From NCBI RefSeq assembly GCF_003667275.1, contig NZ_RCNV01000012.1:1-64000 (forward strand): a stretch of DNA of 64,000 nt, read 5' to 3'. The translations under genes and the position numbers were made by a program. The notes under the pieces were generated by a model. That model saw nothing but the letters and a program-made list of their open reading frames with translations, was not told the DNA's origin and made no database searches. Numbering within the stretch: the first letter of the stretch is position 1; every line of letters begins with the position of its first letter. The DNA comes from Mesonia aquimarina (GTDB taxonomy: Bacteria; Bacteroidota; Bacteroidia; Flavobacteriales; Flavobacteriaceae). This document shows, one piece after another, positions 9,376 through 18,145 of this stretch.

Positions 9376-9579
9376 ATGAAACTTTTTATTATATCTATCG
9401 TATTATTAGGATTAGCTTTCGCCGGAATCGCAATTAAAATTTGGGCTAAAAAAGGCGGTAAATTTGCAGGGACTTGTGCAAGTCAAAATCCTTATTTGAA
9501 TAAATCTGGAGAACCTTGTAGCTTTTGCGGTAAAATGCCCGATGAAACTAAAGATTGTAGCAATACTGAAAAAGCCTAA
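9376..9579 (+). CDS. small membrane-anchored Cys-rich protein
   Basis: The product has 67 residues from the ATG at 9376. A TTG 15 bases upstream is in frame but lies inside the -7 promoter box, so it is not the start. Residues 3-23 form one transmembrane helix or uncleaved signal. The rest carries four cysteines: C34 in GTCASQNP, C48 and C51 in PCSFCGKMP, and C61 in KDC. The spacing suggests a small metal site or disulfides. I believe similar small proteins are common in Flavobacteriia, without known function. The sigma-factor gene starts 25 bases downstream, making an operon likely and raising the possibility that this protein regulates the sigma factor. Confidence 0.8.
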   Translation: MKLFIISIVLLGLAFAGIAIKIWAKKGGKFAGTCASQNPYLNKSGEPCSFCGKMPDETKDCSNTEKA

Positions 9580-9604
9580 TCGGAATTATTGAATATTTGA
9601 TCCT

Positions 9605-10150
9605 ATGAATTCTGTAGCGTTGGACGCTCAAATAGAAGAAGCAAAAAAAGGAAGTCAACTCGCTTTCAAATTTTTGTTAGATAATTTTTGGGGTCAAGTA
9701 TATACCTTTCAGTTAAAACGCACTAAAGATGAATTTGAAGCCGAAGAGATAACGGTTCAGACTTTTGCAAAAGCTTTTGATAAGATAAAAACATATCAAC
9801 CGGAATTTCAGTTTAATACTTGGTTAATTGCTATTTCTAAAAATATTCACATTGACTTATTACGAAAAAAGAACTTAGAAACCACTAGAGTAGATAAAGT
9901 TGCAGAAAAAAGTATTGTTGATGAAACACCAACCGCAGAAGATAAGCTAATAATTGAACAAAACTTAGCTAAATTATTGACCTTAATAAAAGAGTTGAAA
10001 CCCCATTATCAAGAAGTAATTCATCTACGTTTTTTTCAAGAATTAAGTTATAAAGCAATTGCAATTAAATTAGATGAACCAATTAATAATGTAAAAGTTA
10101 AGTTGCTTCGAGCAAAAAAATTACTGGCAGAAATAATTAAGGAAAGCTAA
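9605..10150 (+). CDS. ECF-type RNA polymerase sigma factor
   Basis: The product has 181 residues. Region 2 (about 20-88) includes EFEAEEITVQTFAKAF and FNTWLIAISKNIHIDLLRKK, the core-binding and -10-recognition helices. Region 4 (about 120-178) includes LKPHYQEVIHLRFFQELSYKAIAIKL and a final recognition helix with VKVKLLRAKKLL. There is no sigma region 3 or N-terminal extension, as in the ECF group. No classical anti-sigma gene lies next to it; the upstream partner is the small Cys-rich membrane protein. Downstream is lipA under its own promoter candidate at 10229. Confidence 0.93.
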   Translation: MNSVALDAQIEEAKKGSQLAFKFLLDNFWGQVYTFQLKRTKDEFEAEEITVQTFAKAFDKIKTYQPEFQFNTWLIAISKNIHIDLLRKKNLETTRVDKVAEKSIVDETPTAEDKLIIEQNLAKLLTLIKELKPHYQEVIHLRFFQELSYKAIAIKLDEPINNVKVKLLRAKKLLAEIIKES

Positions 10151-10228
10151 TAGGTGTTCTTTATTGGTAAATCTTCTATTTCTATAGAATTCTGCCGTTT
10201 CAAAATCGTACAACCTTATCTATTTTTA

Positions 10229-10236
10229 TATCTTTG
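10229..10236 (+). promoter_or_regulatory. putative -7 box of lipA-gap promoter
   Basis: TATCTTTG matches TAnnTTTG and lies 19 bases upstream of the lipA ATG at 10256. No convincing -33 element was seen. Confidence 0.5.
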
Positions 10237-10255
10237 AAGATTACAAAACAATGCT

Positions 10256-11128
10256 ATGGCAGTAGAAACATTAACTCCCACAAAACCACAAAAAAAGCCA
10301 AAATGGCTTCGTGTTAAACTTCCTACCGGAAAAAAGTATACAAATTTAAGAAAGTTGGTAGATAAATACGATTTGCATACCATTTGTACTTCAGGTAGTT
10401 GTCCAAATATGGGCGAATGCTGGAGCGAAGGGACAGCTACATTTATGATTTTAGGAAATGTTTGTACGCGTTCTTGTGGATTTTGCGGTGTAAAAACAGG
10501 TCGACCGGATACTTTAGATTGGGATGAACCTGAAAAAGTAGCACGATCTATAAAATTAATGGATATAAAACACGCTGTAGTAACTAGTGTAGATCGTGAT
10601 GATTTAAAAGATATGGGTTCTATTATTTGGGCAGAAACAGTAAAAGCCATTAGAAGAATGAACCCGACAACTACGCTAGAAACTTTAATTCCTGATTTTC
10701 AAGGAGTAGAACGTAATATAGATCGAATTGTTGAAGTGAACCCAGAAGTGGTTTCGCATAATATGGAAACTGTTCGCAGACTTACTAGAGAAGTTCGTAT
10801 TCAAGCAAAATATGATAGAAGTTTAGCCGTCTTAGATTACCTAAAAAAGCAGGGGATCAATAGAACAAAATCTGGGATTATGTTGGGGCTTGGCGAAAAA
10901 GAGGAGGAAGTAATACAGACTTTAAAAGATTTACGCTCGGTAGATGTAGATGTAGTAACCATTGGTCAATATTTACAGCCAAGTAAAATACACCTTCCCG
11001 TACAACAATTTATTACACCAGATCAATTTAAAAAATACGAAGAAATAGGTTTAGATTTAGGGTTTAGACATGTAGAGAGTAGTGCCTTGGTAAGATCTTC
11101 TTACAAAGCACAAAAACATATTAACTAA
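10256..11128 (+). CDS. lipA: lipoyl synthase
   Basis: This radical-SAM enzyme inserts two sulfurs into protein-bound octanoyl chains to make lipoate for 2-oxoacid dehydrogenases and the glycine cleavage system. It has 290 residues. The auxiliary 4Fe-4S cluster motif is C44-x4-C49-x5-C55 ([12 protein letters not shown]). The SAM cluster motif is C70-x3-C74-x2-C77 (CTRSCGFC). The C-terminal RSSY (280-283) holds the serine that ligates the auxiliary cluster. An ATG at 10251 is in another frame. The gap gene starts 9 bases downstream, so they form an operon. Confidence 0.98.
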   Translation: MAVETLTPTKPQKKPKWLRVKLPTGKKYTNLRKLVDKYDLHTICTSGSCPNMGECWSEGTATFMILGNVCTRSCGFCGVKTGRPDTLDWDEPEKVARSIKLMDIKHAVVTSVDRDDLKDMGSIIWAETVKAIRRMNPTTTLETLIPDFQGVERNIDRIVEVNPEVVSHNMETVRRLTREVRIQAKYDRSLAVLDYLKKQGINRTKSGIMLGLGEKEEEVIQTLKDLRSVDVDVVTIGQYLQPSKIHLPVQQFITPDQFKKYEEIGLDLGFRHVESSALVRSSYKAQKHIN

Positions 11129-11137
11129 AACTACTAA

Positions 11138-12145
11138 ATGAAAAATAAAACAAGGCTGGCTATAAATGGTTTTGGTAGAATTGGCAGAAGTCTTTTTCGC
11201 TTATTACTTCAACACGACACTATAGAAGTAGTTTGCATAAATGACCTAGCTGATGCAAAAACACTTGCGCATCTTTTAAAATACGATAGTATTCACGGAG
11301 TTTTACCGAATAATGTTGATTTTAGTAATAATTCAATTATTATAGATCAAAAAGAATATCCACTCACCAATCAGCCTGTTATTGAAAAAATTTCCTGGAA
11401 AAATTTTGAAGTAGATGTTGTTGTAGAGTGTACAGGCAAATTCAAAACGAAAAATGCACTTGAATATCATATCAATGGAGGAGCAAAAAAAGTAATTTTA
11501 GGTGCTCCGCCGGCAGATGATGATATAAAAACAATTGTCTTAGGCATTAATGAAGCAATTTTAGATGGCTCTGAAACAATTATATCTAATGCTTCTTGTA
11601 CAACAAATAACGCAGCACCAATGTTAGATTTGGTTCATAAAGAATTTGGTGTAGAACAAGCGTATATTACAACGGTACACTCTTACACTTCAGACCAAAG
11701 TTTGCATGATAAACCGCATAAAGATTTACGAAGAGCTAGAGCAGCTGCACAATCCATAATACCTACAACTACCGGAGCAGCAAAAGCATTAACCAAAATT
11801 TTTCCTGATTTAAGTAATGTGATTGGTGGTTGCGGAATAAGAGTTCCTGTGCCGAATGGTTCACTCACAGATATGACTCTAAATGTGCGTAAAAAAACAT
11901 CCATTAAAGAAATAAATGCGCTTTTCAAAAATGCGGCTCAGCAGAATTTAAAAGGAATTATAGAGTACACGGAATCACCTATCGTATCAGTAGATATTTT
12001 AGGAAATTCGCATTCTTGCGTGTTCGATGCTGAGATGACTTCGGTTATAGATGGGCATTTAGTAAAACTTATCGGTTGGTACGATAATGAGCGTGGTTAT
12101 AGTCATAGAATAATCAATCTTATTTCTATGATTTATCCTAATTAA
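11138..12145 (+). CDS. gap: glyceraldehyde-3-phosphate dehydrogenase, type I
   Basis: The enzyme oxidises glyceraldehyde 3-phosphate to 1,3-bisphosphoglycerate with NAD(P) in central carbon metabolism. It has 335 residues. The Rossmann motif GFGRIGR is at 11-17, D36 (IND) favours NAD, the catalytic cysteine is C154 in NASCTTNN, and its partner histidine is H181 in TVHSYT. The active-site block departs from the classic SCTTNCLAP: here it is SCTTNNAAP, losing the second Cys and the Leu. Flavobacteria often carry more than one gap gene, so this may be a gluconeogenic or specialised copy. It follows lipA by 9 bases. Confidence 0.95.
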   Translation: MKNKTRLAINGFGRIGRSLFRLLLQHDTIEVVCINDLADAKTLAHLLKYDSIHGVLPNNVDFSNNSIIIDQKEYPLTNQPVIEKISWKNFEVDVVVECTGKFKTKNALEYHINGGAKKVILGAPPADDDIKTIVLGINEAILDGSETIISNASCTTNNAAPMLDLVHKEFGVEQAYITTVHSYTSDQSLHDKPHKDLRRARAAAQSIIPTTTGAAKALTKIFPDLSNVIGGCGIRVPVPNGSLTDMTLNVRKKTSIKEINALFKNAAQQNLKGIIEYTESPIVSVDILGNSHSCVFDAEMTSVIDGHLVKLIGWYDNERGYSHRIINLISMIYPN

Positions 12146-12185
12146 TTATTTATATTTACGACTTTTCGTTCGGGATTTTTCATTC

Positions 12186-14393
12186 ATGAGAAGTAATTTG
12201 TTAATTTTTTTGGTTTTCCTGTTTATGGGTGTTTCTGGGGTTTCTCAGAATGCATACATCGATAATTCTACTGAAGGAGGTGAAGCCTTGAATAAAATTA
12301 TAAGCAATTCTTTTCAAAAAAAAGGCTTTAAGAATTTCCCATTAAAATTAGAGGGACTTTACCAAGCCTTAAAAATTGCAGAAAAAACCGATAATAAACG
12401 TACAATAGGTGTTTTACATTATTATTTATCTATTGCCTATTATTCCGTTAAAAATTATTCCGATGCAAAAAAACACGCTACTGAAGCAATAGAAGCTTTT
12501 CAGCAAAAACCATCTAACAAATTTCTACTTTTTTCTCAGTATTTTTTAACGGAAATTGAATTTCAACAAGGGAATTTTAAAGCTGCTGAAGCAATTTATA
12601 ATCAAATTGAAAGTGATAAAATTACTAGCAAAGAAATAAAGGCTTTAGATTATTTTTATAAAGGAAATTTTTATTTAAATCAGGATAATTTTAGTGAAGC
12701 ACTGGTTTATTTTAATCAAGCAGAAATCACTTTTAAAGACTTTTCGAGTAATTACCAGTTGGCTTATTTATACCATAGAATGAGTTATGCTTTTTTTAAA
12801 ATGAAAGATTTTGAAAATGCCTTAACTTATGCCGAAAAAGCTTTGATTTTATCAAAAAAAGAACAACTAGATTTTTTAAATATAGATGCTCTAGAATTGT
12901 TTAGTAAAATATATAATGCTGCAGAAGATAATATTTTAGCCTTGGAATATGCCTCGCAAAGCAATAACTATAAAGATTCATTATTGACTTTTGGCAATGA
13001 GATGCTTAGTAACGAAATTACCAAACGAAAAAGCAATACTTCAGATAGAACAATTTCTGAATTGTATTTAACAAATACAGAACAAGAAAAATCACTGAAA
13101 TTTAATCAGTTAGCTATTGTTTTAAGTGTATTGTTAATTACTATTCTCTCATTATTAACGTTATCACTTTATAAAAATAACAATCTACGGGCAAAGGCTA
13201 ATAATTTATTACAGAATAAGAATAATGAACTTATAAAAGCTAAAGAGCGTGCAGAAGCTGCTACAAAAGCAAGAGAGCAATTTTTATCAACTATTACACA
13301 TGAATTGCGAACACCAATTTATGCCATTACAGGATTAACCTATTTATTAATTAAGGAAAACCCGACCGATGCACAAAAAGAACATTTAAATTCCTTAAAA
13401 TATTCAGGAGAGCATTTATTGTCTTTAATAAATAATATTCTGGATCTTAATAAGTTAGAGGCTAATAAAGTTAGAAAAGTTAATGCGGTTTTTCATTTGA
13501 AAGCACACATGAAAAACTTTTTAAATACTTTACGTAAGCCTGCAGATGAAAAAGATGTATTACTTCATTTAGAAGTAGATGATGATATTCCATCTAAGCT
13601 AAGCGGGGATATGCTAAAAGTTTCTCAAGTTTTAATTAACCTAGTCGGAAATTCTATAAAATTTGCTGAACATGGTGACGTTTGGATTCGGTTAAAGTTG
13701 ATGAAAACTTCAGAAAAAGAAGTAGTAGTTCGTTTTGAAATTGAAGATAATGGAGTTGGTATTCCAAAACGAAAGCAAAAATCTATTTTTCAGAAATTCG
13801 ATCAAGGTCCCGATGAAATTAATGTAAAGTACGGAGGTACGGGCTTAGGTTTGCCAATTGTAAAAAACCTGCTTTTATTTTTGGGTAGCGAAATTCATTT
13901 AATAAGTGAAGAGGGTGAAGGTTCACTTTTTTACTTTGATATGCCTTTTGAAAAAGTCATTGGTAATGCGAAAAAAGAAAATTTAATTCCAAAAATTTCA
14001 AAGGAAGAACAACGAGAGCTTTTTAAAGGAAAACGGGTATTGGTGGTAGAGGATAATAAATTGAATCAAAAAATTACCCGAAAAATTTTAGAACGCTGTG
14101 AAATGGAAATCGAGCTCGCTGAAAACGGAGAAATTGCAGTAAATAAAACAAGAGAAACTAACTACGATCTTATTTTAATGGATATTCATATGCCTGTTAT
14201 GGATGGCATACAAGCTACGGAAATTATCAGAAAAAATGATAGTGAAACGCCAATTATAGCTTTAACAGCAGTAAGTATAAGTGAGACAACAGACGAGTTT
14301 TTAAGTCACGGATTCACCGATATTATACCAAAACCATACAAGACAGAGCTCTTTTTTGAGAAAATTTATAAAGTGCTTAATATTCGTCGATAA
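12186..14393 (+). CDS. hybrid sensor histidine kinase with TPR sensor region and receiver domain
   Basis: The product has 735 residues. Order: signal peptide (1-21); a helical periplasmic region with TPR-like repeats (about 70-260); one transmembrane helix (307-330); a coiled coil (331-365); the HisKA dimerisation domain with phospho-acceptor H372 in THELRTP; a HATPase domain with N box (N485, N489), DNGVGIP (521-527) and GGTGLGL (550-556); and a receiver domain (about 617-732) with acidic pair E622/D623, phospho-acceptor D666 in LMDIHMP and K716. No DNA-binding output is fused, so a separate phosphotransfer partner or cytoplasmic target is expected. The signal is unknown. Its last 17 bases overlap the 3' end of lpxK on the other strand. 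Confidence 0.95.
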   Translation: MRSNLLIFLVFLFMGVSGVSQNAYIDNSTEGGEALNKIISNSFQKKGFKNFPLKLEGLYQALKIAEKTDNKRTIGVLHYYLSIAYYSVKNYSDAKKHATEAIEAFQQKPSNKFLLFSQYFLTEIEFQQGNFKAAEAIYNQIESDKITSKEIKALDYFYKGNFYLNQDNFSEALVYFNQAEITFKDFSSNYQLAYLYHRMSYAFFKMKDFENALTYAEKALILSKKEQLDFLNIDALELFSKIYNAAEDNILALEYASQSNNYKDSLLTFGNEMLSNEITKRKSNTSDRTISELYLTNTEQEKSLKFNQLAIVLSVLLITILSLLTLSLYKNNNLRAKANNLLQNKNNELIKAKERAEAATKAREQFLSTITHELRTPIYAITGLTYLLIKENPTDAQKEHLNSLKYSGEHLLSLINNILDLNKLEANKVRKVNAVFHLKAHMKNFLNTLRKPADEKDVLLHLEVDDDIPSKLSGDMLKVSQVLINLVGNSIKFAEHGDVWIRLKLMKTSEKEVVVRFEIEDNGVGIPKRKQKSIFQKFDQGPDEINVKYGGTGLGLPIVKNLLLFLGSEIHLISEEGEGSLFYFDMPFEKVIGNAKKENLIPKISKEEQRELFKGKRVLVVEDNKLNQKITRKILERCEMEIELAENGEIAVNKTRETNYDLILMDIHMPVMDGIQATEIIRKNDSETPIIALTAVSISETTDEFLSHGFTDIIPKPYKTELFFEKIYKVLNIRR

Positions 14394-15381
14394 ATTTTAA
14401 AAGTTCTTTTTTAAACTCATCTTCGTTATTCAATAAACATGTTTTTATAGGGATGTAAAAGAGTTTTTCTTTAGAAATTCTCCCTTTTAATCGTACAAAG
14501 TCTTTTTCAGTAGTTAAAATAAATTCTTCCTTATTGAGTTTTGCAATTTCTTGTTCATTAAAATTATGATGATCAGCAAAAGCAAGATGTTTAAAGCTTA
14601 AGTTGTTTTCTTCTAAATAATTAACCAAAGGCGTTGGATTAGCAATTCCGGTAACTAAGGTAAAATTGTTTAGACTTTCTAAACTTTTTACATCAGAAAT
14701 GCTATAGCAAGATTCATCATATAGAATACTCGAAAAATAAAGTTGTTGATGGTCTTGCAGGTTTAATTTTTTTCTGATTTTTTCTTGCTGTTTTTTATTT
14801 AAATCAATTGGGCATTTAGTAATAATAACAAGGTTTGCGCGCTTTATTCCTGTTTTGGGTTCTCTAAGATTTCCGGTAGGCAGCATAAAATCATCTACAT
14901 ATAAATCATGATAAGCACTTAAGACTATTGAAAAACCGGGCTTTACTTTTCTATGCTGAAAGGCATCATCTAGTAAAATAACTTCAGGCTGCGGATTTAA
15001 TCTTCGAAGTTGTTGAATGCCTGCCTGACGATTTTCATGAACTGCAACGTTAATCGATGGGAATTTTTGTTTAAATTGTAGTGGTTCATCTCCGGTGAGC
15101 GCTGCGCTTTCATTTCCCTTTAATAAGTAGAATCCGCTAGTAGTCCGTTTGTAACCCCTACTTAAAGTCGCTAAATTGTATGAATCTTGTAAAAGCCTTA
15201 TTAAATATTCTATCATTGGCGATTTTCCGGTGCCGCCAACATTTAAATTTCCCACGCAAATTACCGGAAAATCATAAACTTTTGAAGTTAAAATATTCCA
15301 ATCAAAAAATTTATTCCGAAGCCAAACAATGCTTCCGTATAAAATAGAAAAAGGAAATAGTAATTTTCTTATCAATTGCAT
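14377..15381 (-). CDS. lpxK: tetraacyldisaccharide 4'-kinase
   Basis: The enzyme phosphorylates the 4' position of the tetraacyldisaccharide intermediate to make lipid IVA in lipid A synthesis, at the inner face of the inner membrane. It has 334 residues. The hydrophobic N terminus (about 7-20) is the membrane-associating helix. The Walker A motif is in GNLNVGGTGKSP (44-55), and DDAFQH is at 138-143. A TAnnTTTG box lies 5 bases upstream of the ATG. The 3' end overlaps the hybrid kinase gene by 17 bases, tail to tail. Confidence 0.96.
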   Translation of the reverse strand: MQLIRKLLFPFSILYGSIVWLRNKFFDWNILTSKVYDFPVICVGNLNVGGTGKSPMIEYLIRLLQDSYNLATLSRGYKRTTSGFYLLKGNESAALTGDEPLQFKQKFPSINVAVHENRQAGIQQLRRLNPQPEVILLDDAFQHRKVKPGFSIVLSAYHDLYVDDFMLPTGNLREPKTGIKRANLVIITKCPIDLNKKQQEKIRKKLNLQDHQQLYFSSILYDESCYSISDVKSLESLNNFTLVTGIANPTPLVNYLEENNLSFKHLAFADHHNFNEQEIAKLNKEEFILTTEKDFVRLKGRISKEKLFYIPIKTCLLNNEDEFKKELLKFIDEY

Positions 15382-15386
15382 AGCAA

Positions 15387-15394
15387 CAAAAGTA
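15387..15394 (-). promoter_or_regulatory. putative -7 box of lpxK, leaderless
   Basis: On the minus strand this reads TACTTTTG, a TAnnTTTG match, and only 5 bases (15382-15386) separate it from the lpxK ATG. Transcription should begin at the start codon. Confidence 0.5.
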
Positions 15395-15420
15395 ATAGTT
15401 TCCTTTTAATTGACTTAACT

Positions 15421-15450
15421 TTTGTTTTCTTCACATAAAAATTATCTTTG
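15421..15450 (+). promoter_or_regulatory. promoter of the Nif3-like gene
   Basis: TTTG (15421-15424) is followed after 18 bases by TATCTTTG (15443-15450). Both elements and the spacing fit the Bacteroidota promoter consensus. The ATG is at 15503, giving a leader of about 45 bases. Confidence 0.65.
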
Positions 15451-15502
15451 AGCTTGTCTTGTAGAGTAATATCAAGATAAAAATAGATTTAAAAAGAAAA
15501 AA

Positions 15503-16597
15503 ATGCAGGTAAACGATGTAATTTCAGCTATAGAAAATTGGGCGCCATTGGCTTATGCCGAAGATTTTGATAATGTGGGCTTGCTTGTTGGCGACCGGAA
15601 AATGGAACTAAGCGGAGTTTTAATCAGTCTAGATACGTTAGAAGAAGTTGTAGATGAAGCTATTGAGCAAAACTGTAATATGATTGTCAGTTTTCACCCT
15701 ATAATTTTTGGAGGATTAAAAAAACTGACCGGAAATTCTTACGTAGAGCGAGTGGTAATAAAGGCAATTCAACATAATATTGCAATTTACGCAATGCATA
15801 CGGCATTAGATAATCATCATAAAGGAGTAAATTATAAAATTTGCGATCAGTTAAATTTAATTAACCGAAGCATTTTAGTGCCTCAAAAAAATACGATTAA
15901 TAAATTAGTTACCTATATTCCTAAAGCTGACGCCGAAAATGTTCGTGAAGCTTTATTTGAAGTAGGCGCAGGAAGTATTGGTAATTACGATAAATGTAGT
16001 TTTACTATAGAAGGTTCCGGAAGTTTTAATCCGAATGATGAAGCTAACCCGACTATCGGAGAAAAAGGCGAAACACATTTTGAAGAAGAAGTACAATTAA
16101 ATGTCACTTTTCCGAAGCATTTAACGTCAATTGTGCTGCAAAAACTTCAAGAATCACATCCTTACGAAGAAGTAGCCTATGAAATTACGAGTTTAGAGAA
16201 TAAAAATCAGCAAATAGGGATAGGAATGTTGGGCGAACTTGAAGAAAAAATAGAGCCGAAAAAATTTATTCAGCAGCTTAAAAAAACCTTTAATTGCGGA
16301 ATTGTTAGACATTCAGATTTATTAGATAAAGCCATCAAGAAAGTAGCTGTTTTAGGAGGGAGCGGAGCATTTGCCATTAATAATGCAAAGCAAAAAAAAG
16401 CTGATATTTACATTACAGCAGACTTAAAATATCACGACTTTTATAAAGCAGAAGGGAAACTAATTTTGGCAGATATAGGGCATTATGAAAGCGAACAATA
16501 CACAAAAGATTTAATACATTCTTATCTTACAAAAAAATTCCCTAATTTTGCAATCGTTTTATCACAAAAAAATACCAATCCAATTCAATATAGTTGA
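15503..16597 (+). CDS. Nif3-like dinuclear metal centre protein
   Basis: The product has 364 residues, the long form of the Nif3/YbgI family, which carries a PII/CutA-like domain inserted between the two halves (about 130-235, containing VTYIPKADAENVREALFEVGAG). Metal-binding blocks are visible as SFHPIIFGG and AMHTALDN in the N-terminal half and GHYESE near the C terminus. The family forms hexameric rings with two metal ions per subunit. Its role is unsettled; some call it a GTP cyclohydrolase I type 2 homologue. The stop precedes the ATG of the next gene by 2 bases, so they are co-translated. Confidence 0.92.
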   Translation: MQVNDVISAIENWAPLAYAEDFDNVGLLVGDRKMELSGVLISLDTLEEVVDEAIEQNCNMIVSFHPIIFGGLKKLTGNSYVERVVIKAIQHNIAIYAMHTALDNHHKGVNYKICDQLNLINRSILVPQKNTINKLVTYIPKADAENVREALFEVGAGSIGNYDKCSFTIEGSGSFNPNDEANPTIGEKGETHFEEEVQLNVTFPKHLTSIVLQKLQESHPYEEVAYEITSLENKNQQIGIGMLGELEEKIEPKKFIQQLKKTFNCGIVRHSDLLDKAIKKVAVLGGSGAFAINNAKQKKADIYITADLKYHDFYKAEGKLILADIGHYESEQYTKDLIHSYLTKKFPNFAIVLSQKNTNPIQYS

Positions 16598-16599
16598 TT

Positions 16600-17379
16600 A
16601 TGGCAAAGAAAAAAGAGGTTAGCGTAGAAGAGAAGCTAAGGGCATTATTTGATTTACAATTAATAGATGCTCGCATTGATGAAATAAGAAATGTGCGAGG
16701 AGAATTGCCTTTAGAGGTAGAAGATCTTGAAGATGAAGTGGCTGGATTGAATACGCGTTTAGAGAAATTAGATGCAGATTTAGAAGCTTTAGATCATAAA
16801 ATTAAGGAAAAGAAAAACTTAATTGAAGAGTCTCGTGCCTTGATGAAGAAATATGCTGAGCAGCAAAAAAATGTACGTAACAATCGTGAGTTTAATGCAC
16901 TTTCTAAAGAAGTAGAGTTTCAAGAATTAGAAATAGAACTTGCAGAAAAACACATCAACGAATTTTTAGCACAAATAGAGCAGAAAAAAGCCGTAATTGA
17001 GCAAACGCAAGATCGTAAAAAGGAGCGTGAAAATCATTTAGAGCACAAACGAAATGAGCTAAATGAAATTTTAAGCGAAACTGAAAAAGAGGAGCAAAGC
17101 TTAATTAAAAAATCTGATGATTACAAAGATCAAATCGAAGATCGCCTGGTAAAAGCTTACCAAAGAATTCGTGATAATGTGAAAAACGGATTGGCTATTG
17201 TTCCTATTGAACGTGGAGCTTCAGGAGGTTCTTTCTTTACAATTCCGCCGCAAATCCAAATGGAAATCGCCGGAAGAAAAAAGATTATTACCGATGAACA
17301 CAGTGGTAGAATTTTAGTGGATCAGGAACTTGCGCAAGAAGAAAGAGAAAAGATGCAAGCTTTATTTGCAAAAATGTAA
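16600..17379 (+). CDS. coiled-coil protein with degenerate C4 zinc-ribbon
   Basis: The product has 259 residues from the ATG at 16600; an in-frame TTG two codons earlier overlaps the upstream stop and is less likely. Residues ~35-185 are a long charged coiled coil. The C-terminal module matches the C4-type zinc-ribbon family found beside Nif3-like genes, but the two expected CxxC pairs are replaced: SGGS at 208-211 and DEHS at 232-235. It should therefore not bind zinc in the usual way. Association with the Nif3-like protein is a recurrent gene pair, suggesting a joint function. A strong terminator follows. Confidence 0.88.
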   Translation: MAKKKEVSVEEKLRALFDLQLIDARIDEIRNVRGELPLEVEDLEDEVAGLNTRLEKLDADLEALDHKIKEKKNLIEESRALMKKYAEQQKNVRNNREFNALSKEVEFQELEIELAEKHINEFLAQIEQKKAVIEQTQDRKKERENHLEHKRNELNEILSETEKEEQSLIKKSDDYKDQIEDRLVKAYQRIRDNVKNGLAIVPIERGASGGSFFTIPPQIQMEIAGRKKIITDEHSGRILVDQELAQEEREKMQALFAKM

Positions 17380-17400
17380 GCAACAAATTTTAAGTAAAAA

Positions 17401-17430
17401 AAAGCTCTTCTAAATTTTTAGAAGAGCTTT
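17401..17430. terminator. bidirectional terminator
   Basis: AAAGCTCTTCTAAA (17401-17414) pairs with TTTAGAAGAGCTTT (17417-17430); allowing for a minimal loop, about 12 pairs form. It lies between the convergent zinc-ribbon-like gene and the DUF4190-like gene, with A and T tracts on both sides. Confidence 0.85.
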
Positions 17431-17449
17431 TCTTTACTGTGTTTTTTAA

Positions 17450-17791
17450 TTAATTGACCTGTTGTTGTTCATATTGACGGCTGTACTCTTCCATCATTTG
17501 CTGAAATTCTTCAACGCTTCCAGCATAAATAAGTATACCGATAAATAGTAAAACAACTAAAATTGACAATATTAAACCGATTATTGCTATTACACGTGCC
17601 GTTTTTACTTGTGAATAATTTCCATAAATTTCTGGGTTTTCTGCAAATGTTCTTCGGTCTTTATTTGCTAAATAAAGCGCGATACCTGAAAGAAGAACTC
17701 CTCCAAACCCAGAAGTAAAGCAACAAGCAATAAAAGAAACAATTCCCAAAATTAAAGAAATTGTAGCATTAGGTAATTTTTGATTTTCCAT
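17450..17791 (-). CDS. DUF4190/CCC-motif-like small membrane protein
   Basis: The product has 113 residues with two or three membrane helices: about 10-25 and 28-44 close together, then 66-92. A Cys pair (C23-C24 in FIACCF) lies in the first hydrophobic segment. The layout of a short polar N terminus, glycine-rich paired helices, a basic loop (NKDRRTF) and a third helix resembles the DUF4190/CCC-motif membrane proteins of Bacteroidota. The C-terminal tail is Glu/Gln-rich. Function is unknown. It lies 49 bases from the DUF2752 gene in the same direction, with its own -7 box at 17819. Confidence 0.8.
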   Translation of the reverse strand: MENQKLPNATISLILGIVSFIACCFTSGFGGVLLSGIALYLANKDRRTFAENPEIYGNYSQVKTARVIAIIGLILSILVVLLFIGILIYAGSVEEFQQMMEEYSRQYEQQQVN

Positions 17792-17818
17792 ATAAAAAGG
17801 TTAGTTTAAAAATTCAAT

Positions 17819-17826
17819 CAAATATA
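17819..17826 (-). promoter_or_regulatory. putative -7 box
   Basis: On the minus strand this reads TATATTTG (TAnnTTTG), 27 bases before the ATG at 17791. It lies in the gap downstream of the DUF2752 gene. Confidence 0.4.
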
Positions 17827-17840
17827 AAAAATTTAAGTAA

Positions 17841-18113
17841 TTAAATAAACTTAAAAATATAGCTTAAAATAATTACGCTCACACTAATTGCGGCAAAAAC
17901 AGAAGTTAATTTAGCATAATATTTTACCGGATATAGCAAATTTAAGCCGATTATTAATCCTAAAATAACTAATGGATAAATGGCAGGGTAAATTAAAAAA
18001 GCTTCTTTAAATTCTCCTTTAAGTAGAAAAACCAACGCACGCTGACCGCCACATCCGGGACATTCGAATCCAAAAAACTTTTTGTTCAAACACGGCAACA
18101 TAAACTCTTCCAT
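17841..18113 (-). CDS. DUF2752 membrane protein
   Basis: The product has 90 residues. The family signature is CPGCGGQRA at 18-26 (C18, C21), preceded by C8. Two membrane helices follow at about 40-58 and 68-88. DUF2752 proteins are small inner-membrane proteins of unknown function, often beside other small membrane proteins, as here. Another in-frame Met (M5) is possible as the start. A divergent promoter at 18146-18162 serves this gene and the next. Confidence 0.88.
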   Translation of the reverse strand: MEEFMLPCLNKKFFGFECPGCGGQRALVFLLKGEFKEAFLIYPAIYPLVILGLIIGLNLLYPVKYYAKLTSVFAAISVSVIILSYIFKFI

Positions 18114-18145
18114 CGTTTTTCTTTATTAATTGTAATATTACTGAT

